A stretch of 64,000 nt of DNA from Amycolatopsis lurida (GCF_900105055.1 NZ_FNTA01000002.1:310001-374000); one strand, 5' to 3'; counted from the stretch's first letter, positions 17,288 to 25,609 are shown. The notes: a model not told the origin generated them from the sequence alone. Made by a program: numbers and translations.

Positions 17288-18235
17288 TCAGAGGCGTTCG
17301 ATGCGGTCGGCCTGCGGGCCCCGGTCGCTCTGACGCACCGCGTACCGGACCCGGTCACCCTTCTGCAGCGGCTCCGACCCCATGATCACGGACGCGTGGG
17401 CGAAGAGATCGTCGCCGCCTGCGTCCGGGGTGATGAAGCCGAAGCCGCGGTCGGCGTCGTAGCGCGCGACGACGCCCTCGCCGCCTCGTACGGGCACGTC
17501 CCGCGCCGCCGGCCCTGCGGCCGCGGCAGGTGCCGATCGCTGCGGCGCCGTCTGGGGCTCGGCGCCCCGGACCAGGTGCACGTCGCGGGCCTGCGGGCCC
17601 TTGTCCCCACTAGCCACCTCGTAGGCGACGCGGTCGCCCTCCGCGAGCCACGTCAGCCCCTCGGCCAGGGCCCGGGCGTGAACGAAGACGTCCCCGGCGC
17701 CGGAGTCGGGGTTGATGAAGCCGAAGCCCTTGTCCTCGTCGTACCAGGCCACTGTGCCGTCGGCACCGTCCGCGATACCGGCCGCAGCGGGTGAGCCGGC
17801 CCCTGCTCCCAGCGGGATCACGTGCCCGGCCTGCGGGCCGCGCTCGCCTTCGACGATCAGGAAGGCCACCCGCTGCCCCTCGGTGACCACGCCGCCGGTC
17901 ACGATGGCGGAGCTGTGCACGAAGATGTCGGCGCCGCCGCCGTCCGGCGACGCGAAGCCGTACCCCTTGCCCGGCTCGTACCAGTTGACGGTGCCGAGCA
18001 GGCCCACGGCGCTGCCGGTGGCCACATCGGCGGTGACGCGAACGCGCAGCGCCTGGGGCCCGCGGTCGTTCTCGCCGACCTCGAACACGACGGCCTGACC
18101 CTCGCGGAGCACTTTCGCGCCGTCGTCCCCGACGATCTCGGAGGCGTGCACGAACACGTCCGGCGAGCCGTCCTCGGGGGCGAGGAAGCCGAAACCCCGT
18201 TCGACGTCGAACCAACGGACGGTCCCTTGCGGCAT
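17288..18235 (-). CDS. Protein of four tandem cold-shock domains
   Basis: A 315-residue protein built from four CSD units at about residues 2-67, 79-143, 158-223 and 252-314. Each has an RNP1-like strand ([32 protein letters not shown]), an RNP2-like strand (DVFVH, DIFVH, DVFVH, DLFAH) and ends in a GPQA-type turn. Linkers rich in Ala, Gly and Pro separate the last units. Ordinary bacterial Csp proteins have one CSD of about 67 aa, so this is probably a multivalent single-strand nucleic-acid binder or RNA chaperone (inference). ATG at 18235 is chosen for GGAG six bases upstream. It lies inside the inverted-repeat-bounded unit. Confidence 0.88.
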   Translation of the reverse strand: MPQGTVRWFDVERGFGFLAPEDGSPDVFVHASEIVGDDGAKVLREGQAVVFEVGENDRGPQALRVRVTADVATGSAVGLLGTVNWYEPGKGYGFASPDGGGADIFVHSSAIVTGGVVTEGQRVAFLIVEGERGPQAGHVIPLGAGAGSPAAAGIADGADGTVAWYDEDKGFGFINPDSGAGDVFVHARALAEGLTWLAEGDRVAYEVASGDKGPQARDVHLVRGAEPQTAPQRSAPAAAAGPAARDVPVRGGEGVVARYDADRGFGFITPDAGGDDLFAHASVIMGSEPLQKGDRVRYAVRQSDRGPQADRIERL

Positions 18236-18562
18236 AAAAGGCTCCAGGTCGAGAGGGCGGGCACTGGCCCCCAGTCTCCCTGACAGACCTCCGGTCCGTC
18301 GGGCCGGGCCCACAGACGGGCGGTGCGGAGCCAGGGGCGGGCCGTTGGTTCACCTAGCGACACGCCGAGTTTTGAGACCAGGTCTTAGTCCTTTGGATGC
18401 GGTCCTTGCACGCGCGACTACCGCCTTCGGAGGACCAAATGCGGGCCAGATCACCTAGTGGACTGCTGAAATCGCCGCGAACTGGCCTGCTTCAGAGGTC
18501 CAAAAGCGGCCTACGCTCGGAGGTGTCACCCCCACTTCGTGCGCTTTCCGAAAGGTCCAGCA
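18236..18562. other. Intergenic region between the cold-shock gene and pdxS
   Basis: These 327 bp hold the leftward promoter of the cold-shock gene, the right inverted repeat (18367-18379) of the mobile unit, and the pdxS promoter to its right. No further gene is seen. Confidence 0.6.
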
Positions 18563-19477
18563 GTGTCTGACGACTCCACGAACACGGCCACCACCTCGCT
18601 CACCGGCACCGCCCGGGTCAAGCGCGGGATGGCGGAGATGCTCAAGGGCGGTGTGATCATGGACGTGGTCACCGCCGAACAGGCGAAGATCGCCGAGGAC
18701 GCCGGCGCCGTCGCCGTGATGGCGCTCGAGCGGGTTCCCGCGGACATCCGCGCCCAGGGCGGCGTCGCCCGGATGAGCGACCCGGACCTGATCGACGGCA
18801 TCATCGAGGCCGTTTCGATCCCCGTCATGGCGAAGGCCCGCATCGGCCACTTCGTCGAGGCGCAGCTGCTGCAGTCGCTCGGCGTCGACTACATCGACGA
18901 GTCCGAGGTGCTGACCCCGGCCGACTACGAGAACCACATCGACAAGTGGGCCTTCACCGTGCCCTTCGTCTGTGGTGCGACCAACCTCGGCGAAGCGCTG
19001 CGTCGTATCAACGAGGGCGCGGCGATGATTCGTTCCAAGGGCGAGGCCGGCACCGGCGACGTCTCGAACGCGACCACGCACATGCGCAAGATCCGTGCGG
19101 AGCTGCGCCGGCTTTCCTCACTGCCCGAGGACGAGCTTTACGTTGCGGCGAAGGAACTTCAGGCTCCGTACGACCTCGTCAAAGAGGTCGCGGAGAAGGG
19201 CAAGCTCCCCGTCGTGCTGTTCACCGCCGGCGGTATCGCGACCCCGGCCGACGCCGCGATGATGATGCAGCTCGGTGCCGAAGGCGTGTTCGTCGGCTCC
19301 GGCATCTTCAAGTCAGGCAACCCGGCGCAGCGCGCCGAGGCGATCGTCAAGGCCACCACGTTCTACGACGACCCGGACGTCATCGCGAAGGTTTCGCGCG
19401 GTCTCGGTGAAGCCATGGTCGGGATCAACGTCGACGACGTGCCCGAGCCGCACCGCCTGTCCGAGCGCGGCTGGTAA
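18563..19477 (+). CDS. pdxS: Pyridoxal 5'-phosphate synthase, synthase subunit
   Basis: A 304-residue TIM-barrel enzyme that builds PLP from ribose 5-phosphate, glyceraldehyde 3-phosphate and ammonia supplied by PdxT. The two working lysines are at MAKARIGHF (Lys91) and RSKGEAGTG (Lys159). Start at GTG 18563 follows GAAAGG. In most actinomycetes pdxT is immediately adjacent; here it is 7.9 kb downstream at 27333, with unrelated genes between. The protein itself looks complete and typical. Confidence 0.96.
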   Translation: MSDDSTNTATTSLTGTARVKRGMAEMLKGGVIMDVVTAEQAKIAEDAGAVAVMALERVPADIRAQGGVARMSDPDLIDGIIEAVSIPVMAKARIGHFVEAQLLQSLGVDYIDESEVLTPADYENHIDKWAFTVPFVCGATNLGEALRRINEGAAMIRSKGEAGTGDVSNATTHMRKIRAELRRLSSLPEDELYVAAKELQAPYDLVKEVAEKGKLPVVLFTAGGIATPADAAMMMQLGAEGVFVGSGIFKSGNPAQRAEAIVKATTFYDDPDVIAKVSRGLGEAMVGINVDDVPEPHRLSERGW

Positions 19478-19493
19478 CACTTCGGCTCCTGTA

Positions 19494-19534
19494 CGGGACG
19501 GCCCGGTGCTCCTCGATGAGCCCGGGCCGTCCCG
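19494..19534. terminator. Bidirectional terminator between pdxS and the thioesterase gene
   Basis: GGGACGGCCCGG (19495-19506) pairs with CCGGGCCGTCCC (19522-19533), continued by GCTC/GAGC round a six-base loop. It serves two convergent genes. Confidence 0.8.
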
Positions 19535-19540
19535 CGTGTA

Positions 19541-19966
19541 TCAGGAGGTGGGGCCGTTCCTGGTCAGCACGCTTCCTTGTGCCGCGGCACTGAGCGTCGT
19601 GGTCCCGTCCTGGCTGATCACGGAGAGATCGCAGCGGCACGTGGCTTGCCGTCGGCCGCTGTGCAGGACCCGCGCTTCCGCCACGAGCCGGATTCCTTGT
19701 GCCGGGCGCAGATAGTTGATGCTGAAGCCGCCAGTGAGGACATCCGGGCCCAGTGTGGTCCCGGCCGCGAAGGTGATGGCGTTGTCCGCGGCGTAGGCGA
19801 GGACGCCGCCGTGGAGATATCCGTTCTGCTGCAACAGCTCTTCGCGGATGTCGAGTTCCAGCGTCGCGGCACCGTCACCGAACGAGGCCACCCGGGCCCC
19901 GAGCAGAACGCTGAACGGTTGCGAGGCGAGGCCCTTTTGGGCGTCTTCGAGGGTCAATGCGGTCAT
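19541..19966 (-). CDS. PaaI-type hotdog-fold thioesterase
   Basis: A 141-residue hotdog protein. The catalytic-helix region NGYLHGGVLAYAADNAI and the later GFSINYLRP strand match acyl-CoA thioesterases of the PaaI group. The ATG at 19966 shares a base with the stop of the upstream RibE-RibB fusion (TGATG), so the two are translated from one mRNA and probably both respond to the FMN-riboswitch-like leader. Why a thioesterase is coupled to a flavin gene is unclear; it may act on an unrelated acyl-CoA. Confidence 0.87.
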   Translation of the reverse strand: MTALTLEDAQKGLASQPFSVLLGARVASFGDGAATLELDIREELLQQNGYLHGGVLAYAADNAITFAAGTTLGPDVLTGGFSINYLRPAQGIRLVAEARVLHSGRRQATCRCDLSVISQDGTTTLSAAAQGSVLTRNGPTS

Positions 19967-21174
19967 CAGAGCCACGCTTTCAAGTCGGCCAAATCCACCA
20001 TGGGCATTCCCCAGCGCAGCGCCGCGACTTCGAGGTCGGCGCTGCCTGCCATCGTGCCGTCGGGGTTCATCACTTCACAGCACACCCCGACCGGAGCGAG
20101 GCCGGCGGCGGTGCACAACGCGACTGTCGCCTCCGTGTGCCCGGACCGCTCGGCGAGCAGACCCGGCCGTGCGGCGAGCGGGAACACATGTCCAGGGCGC
20201 AGGAAGTCCTCGGCGGTCGCGTCCGGATCGGCCAGCTTCCGCACGGTGGCCGCGCGTTCGGCAGCGGATACGCCGGTGCCCGTTCCCGCGGCCAGGTCGA
20301 CCGGTATCGACCACGCCGTCCCCTGCCGGTCGCCTTCGCCGGGCATCTGCGCGATCTCAAGGCGCCGCAGCACTTCCGGCGCGCACGGCACCGCCGGAAA
20401 GCCGCAGACCTTGGTCAGCAGGAAGGTGAACGACTCCGGGCGGAGCCGCGCGCCGGCGAAGATCACGTCGCCCTCGCCCTCGGTCTCCGGATCCCACACG
20501 ACGACACCGCCACCGGCGGCGAGCTGGCGCAACACCTTCTCCACACCGGCGCGTCCGTCGACGTGACCGGCCCACGGCAGCTGAGGCAAAGCCTTGCCCA
20601 CCGCCGAAGGTGGCGCCTTCTCGACCAACCGGCCGACCAGGTCGAGTTCCAGGTTCACCCGGTCTCCGGCCTTCAGACCGCCGAGCGTGGTGACAGAGCG
20701 GGTCATCGGGAGCAGTACGACCGAGATCCGGTCGCGCAGCACTTCGGCGATGGTCACGCTGACACCGTCAAGAGCGATCGGGGACTTCGCGAGCAGCCGG
20801 TCCAGCAAACGCTCCGGCGGCCGGAGCCAGACCCGGCGGGAGCCGCCTTCGTCGTCGATCCGGATCACTTTGCCGACGGCGTCGACGTAACCTTGGACCA
20901 GGTGGCCGTCCAGCGGATCGCCCACCTGAAGCGGCGTCTCGACGTTGACGGCGTCCCCGGCCGCGAGCGTGTCGAACGTCGACCTGCGACGGGTTTCCGC
21001 GGAGAGCACCGCCTCCAAGGCATCATCGACCGGCCGTACGGTGAGCCGTACGCCGTTGACGCACGCCGATCCGCCATCGCGGACTCGGCCCGCGCTCTTC
21101 GGCGCCCGCACACGCAGCACGTCGCCCTTGATCTGTTCGACGGCACCCAGCTCGCCGATTCTCCCGGTGAACAT
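19966..21174 (-). CDS. Fusion of riboflavin synthase-like (RibE) and 3,4-dihydroxy-2-butanone-4-phosphate synthase (RibB) domains
   Basis: A 402-residue two-part protein. Residues 1-190 are two lumazine-binding barrels beginning MFTGRIGELG; residues about 205-402 are a RibB domain with TEGEGDVIFAGA, GTGVSAAERAAT, RPGHVFPL and SGHTEAT. The RibE half differs at conserved positions: the cysteine of NGCCLTV is Arg43 (NGVRLTV) and the histidine of QGHVD is Tyr96 (QGYVD). In RibB, the arginine of RENEGD is Thr. Canonical catalysis, especially riboflavin synthase, is therefore doubtful. No ribA, ribD or ribH is nearby. An FMN-riboswitch-like leader lies upstream, so a flavin-related role is likely. 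Confidence 0.8.
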   Translation of the reverse strand: MFTGRIGELGAVEQIKGDVLRVRAPKSAGRVRDGGSACVNGVRLTVRPVDDALEAVLSAETRRRSTFDTLAAGDAVNVETPLQVGDPLDGHLVQGYVDAVGKVIRIDDEGGSRRVWLRPPERLLDRLLAKSPIALDGVSVTIAEVLRDRISVVLLPMTRSVTTLGGLKAGDRVNLELDLVGRLVEKAPPSAVGKALPQLPWAGHVDGRAGVEKVLRQLAAGGGVVVWDPETEGEGDVIFAGARLRPESFTFLLTKVCGFPAVPCAPEVLRRLEIAQMPGEGDRQGTAWSIPVDLAAGTGTGVSAAERAATVRKLADPDATAEDFLRPGHVFPLAARPGLLAERSGHTEATVALCTAAGLAPVGVCCEVMNPDGTMAGSADLEVAALRWGMPMVDLADLKAWL

Positions 21175-21209
21175 GAATCATCACCCCATTTGACGCCGTA
21201 CCCCAGGAA

Positions 21210-21227
21210 GTCCGGCGACGGCCGGAC
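21210..21227 (-). terminator. Hairpin downstream of the riboswitch-like leader
   Basis: GTCCGGC and GCCGGAC pair round a four-base loop about 35 bases before the RibE-RibB start codon. Position suits an expression platform; there is no U-run, so it may act on translation or through Rho. Confidence 0.45.
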
Positions 21228-21234
21228 GAAGGGG

Positions 21235-21335
21235 ACGCGGGGTGTCACCGCCTGGTCCCGGAATCGCACCGGGTCGTTCCACCCCCTCGGCGGAACCGGC
21301 CGACTGTACGGCCGCACCGTGGAATCGCACCACGA
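21235..21335 (-). promoter_or_regulatory. FMN-riboswitch-like (RFN) leader, variant form
   Basis: Read on the minus strand, two hairpins carry the RFN loop motif: GTGGTGCGATTCCAC (21333 to 21319, P2) and CCCGGTGCGATTCCGGG (21273 to 21257, P5). Between them GGCCG-TACAGT-CGGCC (21313 to 21298) matches P3 and its loop, and GTTCC/GGAAC can form P4. After P5 comes ACC and a P6-like GCGG/CCGC stem. Departures: GCGATT instead of GAAATT, an almost absent J3/4, an unusual P6, and no clear P1. A GTCCGGC/GCCGGAC hairpin at 21227 to 21210 may be the expression platform. It sits directly before the RibE-RibB gene. Confidence 0.62.
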
Positions 21336-21365
21336 GTCGATCATAGCCGGAGTCATGGCCGGTTT

Positions 21366-21870
21366 TCGCAGCCGATGAGACCGAATTCGTCAGTGCCGGG
21401 GCCACTTGGCCGGAGGTCCCGTCGGGGACGGGGGAGGCGAGTGGGCCGGGAAACTCCCTCGGCGGGCCGATCGGTGCCAAAGGCAGCCGAGTGCCGTCGT
21501 CGGGATCAAGGGCCGTCGAGTTCGGTGGCAGGCTGTTCGGTGCCTTGGGGTAAGTAGGCCAAGGACCACCGGTGTACCCGGCGGCGCCGGGTCGGTGAAG
21601 GTCTTGCCGGAACCCCGGGCGGGGCGCGGCCCGATGGAGTCGGCCTCGTGTGCCCGACTGGTTGTAGCCCATGATGGCCTGCGCCTTGGGGACGATCGCG
21701 TTCGGCATGCCGTCCTGTTCAGGGTCTGGAACCGGCCGGTTGACCAGCGCGTCCTCGGACATCGGCTTCAGGTCGCTGAGCGTCCGGTCCGGGTTCTTCA
21801 GACCGGCCGCCACCCGGGGATCCGGCGATTTCGGACCATGCGGACGTGCCTGCTTATAAGGTCCGGTCAT
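21366..21870 (-). CDS. Possible Pro-rich hypothetical protein or gene remnant
   Basis: A leftward reading frame starts with ATG at 21870, back to back with the gene at 21869, and its first 60 or so codons use G/C in third position as real genes do (VNRPVPDPEQDGMPNAIVPK). It continues with a Pro-rich stretch (APNSLPPNSTALDPDDGTRL, LAPIGPPREFPGP) that has the flavour of actinomycete Mce-protein tails, though I cannot confirm that. The frame stays open through the riboswitch-like leader to a stop at 21181, which is unlikely for a functional gene; the boundary given is where protein-like sequence ends. It may be a fragment without function. Confidence 0.3.
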
Positions 21871-22285
21871 GAGCCAGACGATCCCTTTCACCGACCTCAA
21901 CTTCAAGCTCGCGGTCATCCAAGAGCTGATGTACAACCAGGAACTCCTGCCGAAGTTCGACCTGGGGCAGTACGCCGCCGAGAAGGGCTTCACCTACGAC
22001 GGCGGCAGCGTCGAGGCTGTCCCCGAGGCCTTGGCCTACTTCGAGGCGCTCGAGGTCCCCGCCGAGTTCGCGGAGAAGATCACCGAGATCGAGATGGACG
22101 GCGGCAACGAGATCTACCTCCAGATCGCACCGAACTGGGACGGCGAGGACTCCCTGTTCAACGTCGACGAGTTCGCCGACGTCGCGCATTTTCCCCATCT
22201 GAAGTCGATGACCTTGCTCTACACGGGCAACGACGATGCGCTGGAGTCGCTGCGTGCTCGCGGCATCGAGGCGGACTGGCTCTGA
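21869..22285 (+). CDS. DUF6892-like protein of unknown function
   Basis: A 138-residue acidic protein beginning MSQTIPFTDLNFKLAVIQEL, with DGGNEIYLQIAPNWDGED in the middle and ending GIEADWL. This pattern fits the DUF6892 family as I recall it; members have no known activity and often occur singly. There is no signal peptide or membrane helix. The motif TTATAAGG about 12 bases before the ATG could be a -10 box for a leaderless transcript. Confidence 0.75.
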   Translation: MSQTIPFTDLNFKLAVIQELMYNQELLPKFDLGQYAAEKGFTYDGGSVEAVPEALAYFEALEVPAEFAEKITEIEMDGGNEIYLQIAPNWDGEDSLFNVDEFADVAHFPHLKSMTLLYTGNDDALESLRARGIEADWL

Positions 22286-22414
22286 CGCGCCGCCAGCGGA
22301 GCTGAGCGGATGAACGACGTTGATGCGGCGAAGCTCGCCCGGGCTGGGAGATCGTCGGCGACGAGATCTGCGCCTCGCGGGTCGGACTCGACACGCGCAG
22401 GCGTTGATCGGGAG

Positions 22415-23482
22415 CTAGACCGCGCGCCAGCGGGCCGTCGGCAACGCGGGGACCCGGTGGCCGCGGTGACCGGTCATCTCCTCGTTCGCGAACAGGGCGT
22501 TGAGCACCGCTTCTTCGGTCGCCTGCACCACGGCCTCGAAGAACGGGTCGAGCCTGCCCCACGGGACGAACCGGAGGCTTTCGTACTCGGCCTCTTCGGT
22601 CCGGGGGAACCGGCTGGTGAGCGCTCCCGGGTTCGCCGTGCTGAAGGCGAGGAAGAGGTCGCCGGAGAAGTGGGAGCCGGCGGTGCCGGTGCGGGCGAGA
22701 CCGAGCGGGACGCGGCGGGCGAGGGACGTGCACTGGCCGGGCAACAGAGGAGCATCGGTACCCACGATCACGATCACCGATCCCGCGCCGGACGGCGCCG
22801 CCCAGTCCTCTTCCATCGGGTTGTCGGCGGCGAGTTCCGCTCCGACGTGCTCACCCGCGACGGTGAGTTCGCGGCGTGAGCCGAAGTTGGCCTGTACCAA
22901 CGTTCCCACGGTGTACTCGTCGTCCCCGTAGGACACGACGCGGGAGGCCGTGCCGGTGCCGCCCTTGAAGCCGTAACAGGTCATCCCGGTTCCGCCGCCG
23001 ACAGAGCCTTCGCTGACCGGGCCTGTTCGCGCGGCGTCGATCGCGGCGATGGCGTGTCCACTGTGGATCGTCGCTGCGGTGCTGTCGTTCAGGTAGCCGT
23101 CCCAGGTCTCGGCGACCACCGGCAGCAGCCATTCGGCGGCCACGTCGGGCCGTTCGCGCACCACCCAGTCGATCGTGCCGCGATGGCACGCGCCGACGGC
23201 GTGCGTGGAGGTGATCAGCACCGGCAGGGTCAGCGAACCGGTCTCGGCCAGCCACGCGGTACCGGTCATCTCGCCGTTGCCATTGAGGGCGTACGTCCCG
23301 GCCGCGCACGGCACGGCGAAATCCTTTCGCCCGCGCGGCAGGACGGCGGTGACGCCGGTGCGCACCGATTCGCCTTCGACGAGGGTCGTGAAACCGATCT
23401 CGACGCCGGGGACGTCGGTGAGCGCGTTGTGCTCGCCGGTCCGGCCGGGCAGCGGGACACCCAGGTCGCGGGCGCGGGTCAT
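22415..23482 (-). CDS. P1 family peptidase (DmpA/BapA-like aminopeptidase)
   Basis: A 355-residue Ntn-type hydrolase related to DmpA L-aminopeptidase D-amidase/esterase and beta-peptidyl aminopeptidases. These self-cleave before a serine that becomes the nucleophile; here the site is GAG-SVIVIVGTDAPLLP, giving an alpha chain of about 240 aa and a beta chain of about 110. GGGTGMTCYGFKGGTGTASR is also characteristic. Its start overlaps the stop of the TetR gene (23479-23482), forming a two-gene operon divergent from an amino-acid permease. The three probably act on peptides or amino-acid amides taken up by the permease (inference). Confidence 0.9.
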   Translation of the reverse strand: MTRARDLGVPLPGRTGEHNALTDVPGVEIGFTTLVEGESVRTGVTAVLPRGRKDFAVPCAAGTYALNGNGEMTGTAWLAETGSLTLPVLITSTHAVGACHRGTIDWVVRERPDVAAEWLLPVVAETWDGYLNDSTAATIHSGHAIAAIDAARTGPVSEGSVGGGTGMTCYGFKGGTGTASRVVSYGDDEYTVGTLVQANFGSRRELTVAGEHVGAELAADNPMEEDWAAPSGAGSVIVIVGTDAPLLPGQCTSLARRVPLGLARTGTAGSHFSGDLFLAFSTANPGALTSRFPRTEEAEYESLRFVPWGRLDPFFEAVVQATEEAVLNALFANEEMTGHRGHRVPALPTARWRAV

Positions 23483-24090
23483 GGACGGTCCTCCAAGGGA
23501 TTCGAGGTGGCTGTGCGGGCGTAGGAAAGCAACATCGCTTCGGCGGTGGCGGTTTCCAGCGTCGGCACGGCCTGCGTGAGGTGCAGGCCGTAGCCGTCCT
23601 CCAGCGCGACGAGGTTCCGCGCGATCGACACCGCGTCCGCGGTCAACGTGAACTCGCCGGTGGCGGCGCCCGCTTCGAGGATGCCAGTGTAGATCCGGAC
23701 CTGTTGCTCGTAGAGCGTGATGTGCCGGGCGGCGTACACGGGATCGCGGCGGGCGATCGTGCCCAGTTCGTAGAGCAGTACGCAGAGTTCGTCGTCAGGG
23801 CCGGTGGGCAGGCCGCTGCGGATCATCGCGAGCAGGCGGCCGGACGGGGTCGTCTTCGCGCCCGCGGCCAGCTCCCGCGCCGAACAGAACCGCGCCACCG
23901 CCTCGCGCTGCACCTCTTGGAGCAGGTCGGTGAGGGTGGGGAAGTAGTACAGGACCGAACCCGGCGACAGGCCCGCGCCCTCGGCGACGTCCCTCAGCCG
24001 CAGGTTCAGCACGCCGCGTTCGAGGACGGCCCGTCTGGCCACCTCGATCAGTTCGATACGTCGCTCCGCCGCCTTGCTGGGTCTCGCCAT
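23479..24090 (-). CDS. TetR family transcriptional regulator
   Basis: A 203-residue repressor. The N-terminal helix-turn-helix is AERRIELIEVARRAVLERG to LSPGSVLYYFPTLTDLLQ (residues about 8-57); the rest is a ligand-binding helical domain. It is the first gene of the operon with the DmpA-like peptidase and is divergent from the permease. Three TTCGAA sites in the intergenic region are candidate operators. Confidence 0.92.
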   Translation of the reverse strand: MARPSKAAERRIELIEVARRAVLERGVLNLRLRDVAEGAGLSPGSVLYYFPTLTDLLQEVQREAVARFCSARELAAGAKTTPSGRLLAMIRSGLPTGPDDELCVLLYELGTIARRDPVYAARHITLYEQQVRIYTGILEAGAATGEFTLTADAVSIARNLVALEDGYGLHLTQAVPTLETATAEAMLLSYARTATSNPLEDRP

Positions 24091-24097
24091 GCGCCCA

Positions 24098-24196
24098 TTC
24101 TTCGAATCTTGTTCGAAAAACGCAAGGGCTGCGCGCGATCAGCCCTTGACGTCACACGACTGAAGGCCTTTGATGCGTGCTCAACGGTTTTTCGAA
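24098..24196. promoter_or_regulatory. TTCGAA repeats between tetR and the permease gene
   Basis: The palindrome TTCGAA occurs at 24101-24106, 24112-24117 (11 bp apart, one helical turn) and 24191-24196. The paired sites lie just before the TetR start and the third before the permease ribosome site, consistent with control of both transcripts. Confidence 0.5.
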
Positions 24197-24232
24197 GGAG
24201 ATTCAAGGAACCCACCTTGTAGGAGGTCGGCC

Positions 24233-25609
24233 GTGTCCACTCCCGCCCTGCGCCGCGGTCTGCGCACCCTCGGCACGCTGCTCATCACGCTCTCCGCGAT
24301 CAGCCCCGCCTCGTCGGTCTTCATCATCGCGCCGGGGGTGATCTCCGGGGCCGGGACGGGCGCCTTCTACAGCTTCGTGGCGGCCGCGGTCGTCGGTGTG
24401 TTCATGGCCTTCGTCTACGCCGAACTGGCGTCGGCGTTCCCGCTGGCGGGCGGCGAGTACGCGATCGTCACCCGCACTCTCGGCCGCTTGCCCGGCTTCG
24501 CCGTGCTGGGGCTGATGATCATCACGCAGGTGCTCATCGTCGCGGTGATCGCGCTCGGCGTCGGCACCTACCTCGGCGTGCTCCTGCCCGGCGTGCCCGG
24601 TTCGGTCATCGCCGCCGTGACCTGCGTGGTCGCGGCCGTCGTCGGCATCTTCGACATCAAGCTCAACGCCTGGGTCACCGGGATCTTCCTGGCGATCGAG
24701 ATCCTCGCGCTCATCGTGGTCAGCGCCCTCGGACTGCTGAACCCGGCGCGGTCGTTCACCGATCTGCTGGCGCATCCGGTCGCCTCGGACGGCGGCCCGG
24801 CCACGGTCGGCGCCATCGCGATCGCCACCTCGGTCGCGATCTTCGCCTACAACGGCTACGGCTCGGCCGTCTACTTCGGCGAGGAGACGCAGGACGCGTC
24901 ACGGGGGATCGCCAGGGCGATCCTGCTCGCGCTGGGCATCACCGTGCTCGCCGAACTGGTCCCGGTGACCGCGGTCCTGCTCGGGGCGCCAGATCTGAAC
25001 GCGTTGTTCGCCTCGGAGAACATGCTGTCCTACTTCATCGATTCGCGCGGCGGCGGAACCCTCGACACGGTGCTCGGGCTGGCCGTCGCGCTCGCGATCA
25101 TCAACGCGGTGCTGGCGATCGTGCTGATCAGCTCGCGGATGCTGTTCAGCAGCGGCCGCGACCGCGCGTGGCCCCGGCCGGTCAACCGGGCGCTGGCCGC
25201 GGTGCACCCGAAGTTCGGGACGCCGTGGGTGGCCACGGTCGGCACCGGCCTGGTGGCCGCGCTGCTCTGTTTCGTCGACCCGAAACTGCTGCTGGTGGTG
25301 ACCAGCACGTCGATCGTGGCGGTCTACGCGGCGCTCTGTCTCGGCGCGATCGTCGGAAGGCGCACCGGTGCCACCGCGCACGCCAAGTACCGGATGCCGT
25401 GGTTCCCGGTCGCACCGGTGCTGGCCCTGGCGGTCCTGATGTTCGTGGTCTATCAGAACCTGCTCGACCCGGCGGTGGGGCGGCCGAGCCTGATCGTCAC
25501 GGCCTGTGTCGCGCTGCTGTCGATCGCGTACTACGTCCTGGTGCTGCGAAGGAAGGGTGGCTGGAAGCTCGCCGACGTCACCGAGGAGAAGGCCGACGAG
25601 CCTGCTTGA
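24233..25609 (+). CDS. APC family amino acid permease
   Basis: A 458-residue membrane protein with about 12 hydrophobic helices. The first helix carries LSAISPASSVFIIAPGVISG with the unwound glycine stretch typical of APC transporters, and NGYGSAVYFGEETQDASRGI is the conserved loop after helix 6. GTG at 24233 is chosen because AGGAGG lies at 24221-24226. Substrate unknown; the divergent peptidase and TetR genes suggest an amino acid, amine or small peptide derivative. Confidence 0.9.
   Translation: MSTPALRRGLRTLGTLLITLSAISPASSVFIIAPGVISGAGTGAFYSFVAAAVVGVFMAFVYAELASAFPLAGGEYAIVTRTLGRLPGFAVLGLMIITQVLIVAVIALGVGTYLGVLLPGVPGSVIAAVTCVVAAVVGIFDIKLNAWVTGIFLAIEILALIVVSALGLLNPARSFTDLLAHPVASDGGPATVGAIAIATSVAIFAYNGYGSAVYFGEETQDASRGIARAILLALGITVLAELVPVTAVLLGAPDLNALFASENMLSYFIDSRGGGTLDTVLGLAVALAIINAVLAIVLISSRMLFSSGRDRAWPRPVNRALAAVHPKFGTPWVATVGTGLVAALLCFVDPKLLLVVTSTSIVAVYAALCLGAIVGRRTGATAHAKYRMPWFPVAPVLALAVLMFVVYQNLLDPAVGRPSLIVTACVALLSIAYYVLVLRRKGGWKLADVTEEKADEPA

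Larger units (their letters stand above)
16434..18379. mobile_element. Unit bounded by 13-bp inverted repeats with broken IS5-type transposase and a cold-shock gene
   Basis: GGTCTCAAAACTC at 16434-16446 and its exact complement GAGTTTTGAGACC at 18367-18379 enclose 1.95 kb. The left repeat lies 54 bp before an IS5-like transposase remnant, the normal position of an IS end. No matching right end follows the transposase stop at 17069; the only match is beyond the quadruple cold-shock gene. Outside the repeats, TAGAC (left) and the complement of AGGTCTTA (right) remain partly similar. Either the IS captured the csp gene, or a second event brought it in. Whether it is still mobile is doubtful because the transposase is broken. 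Confidence 0.6.

Noticed and set aside
22310..22414. Small gene after the DUF6892 gene
   Set aside because: The stretch contains a frame reading GWEIVGDEICASRVGLDTR that could be a gene scrap, but it is too short to support.
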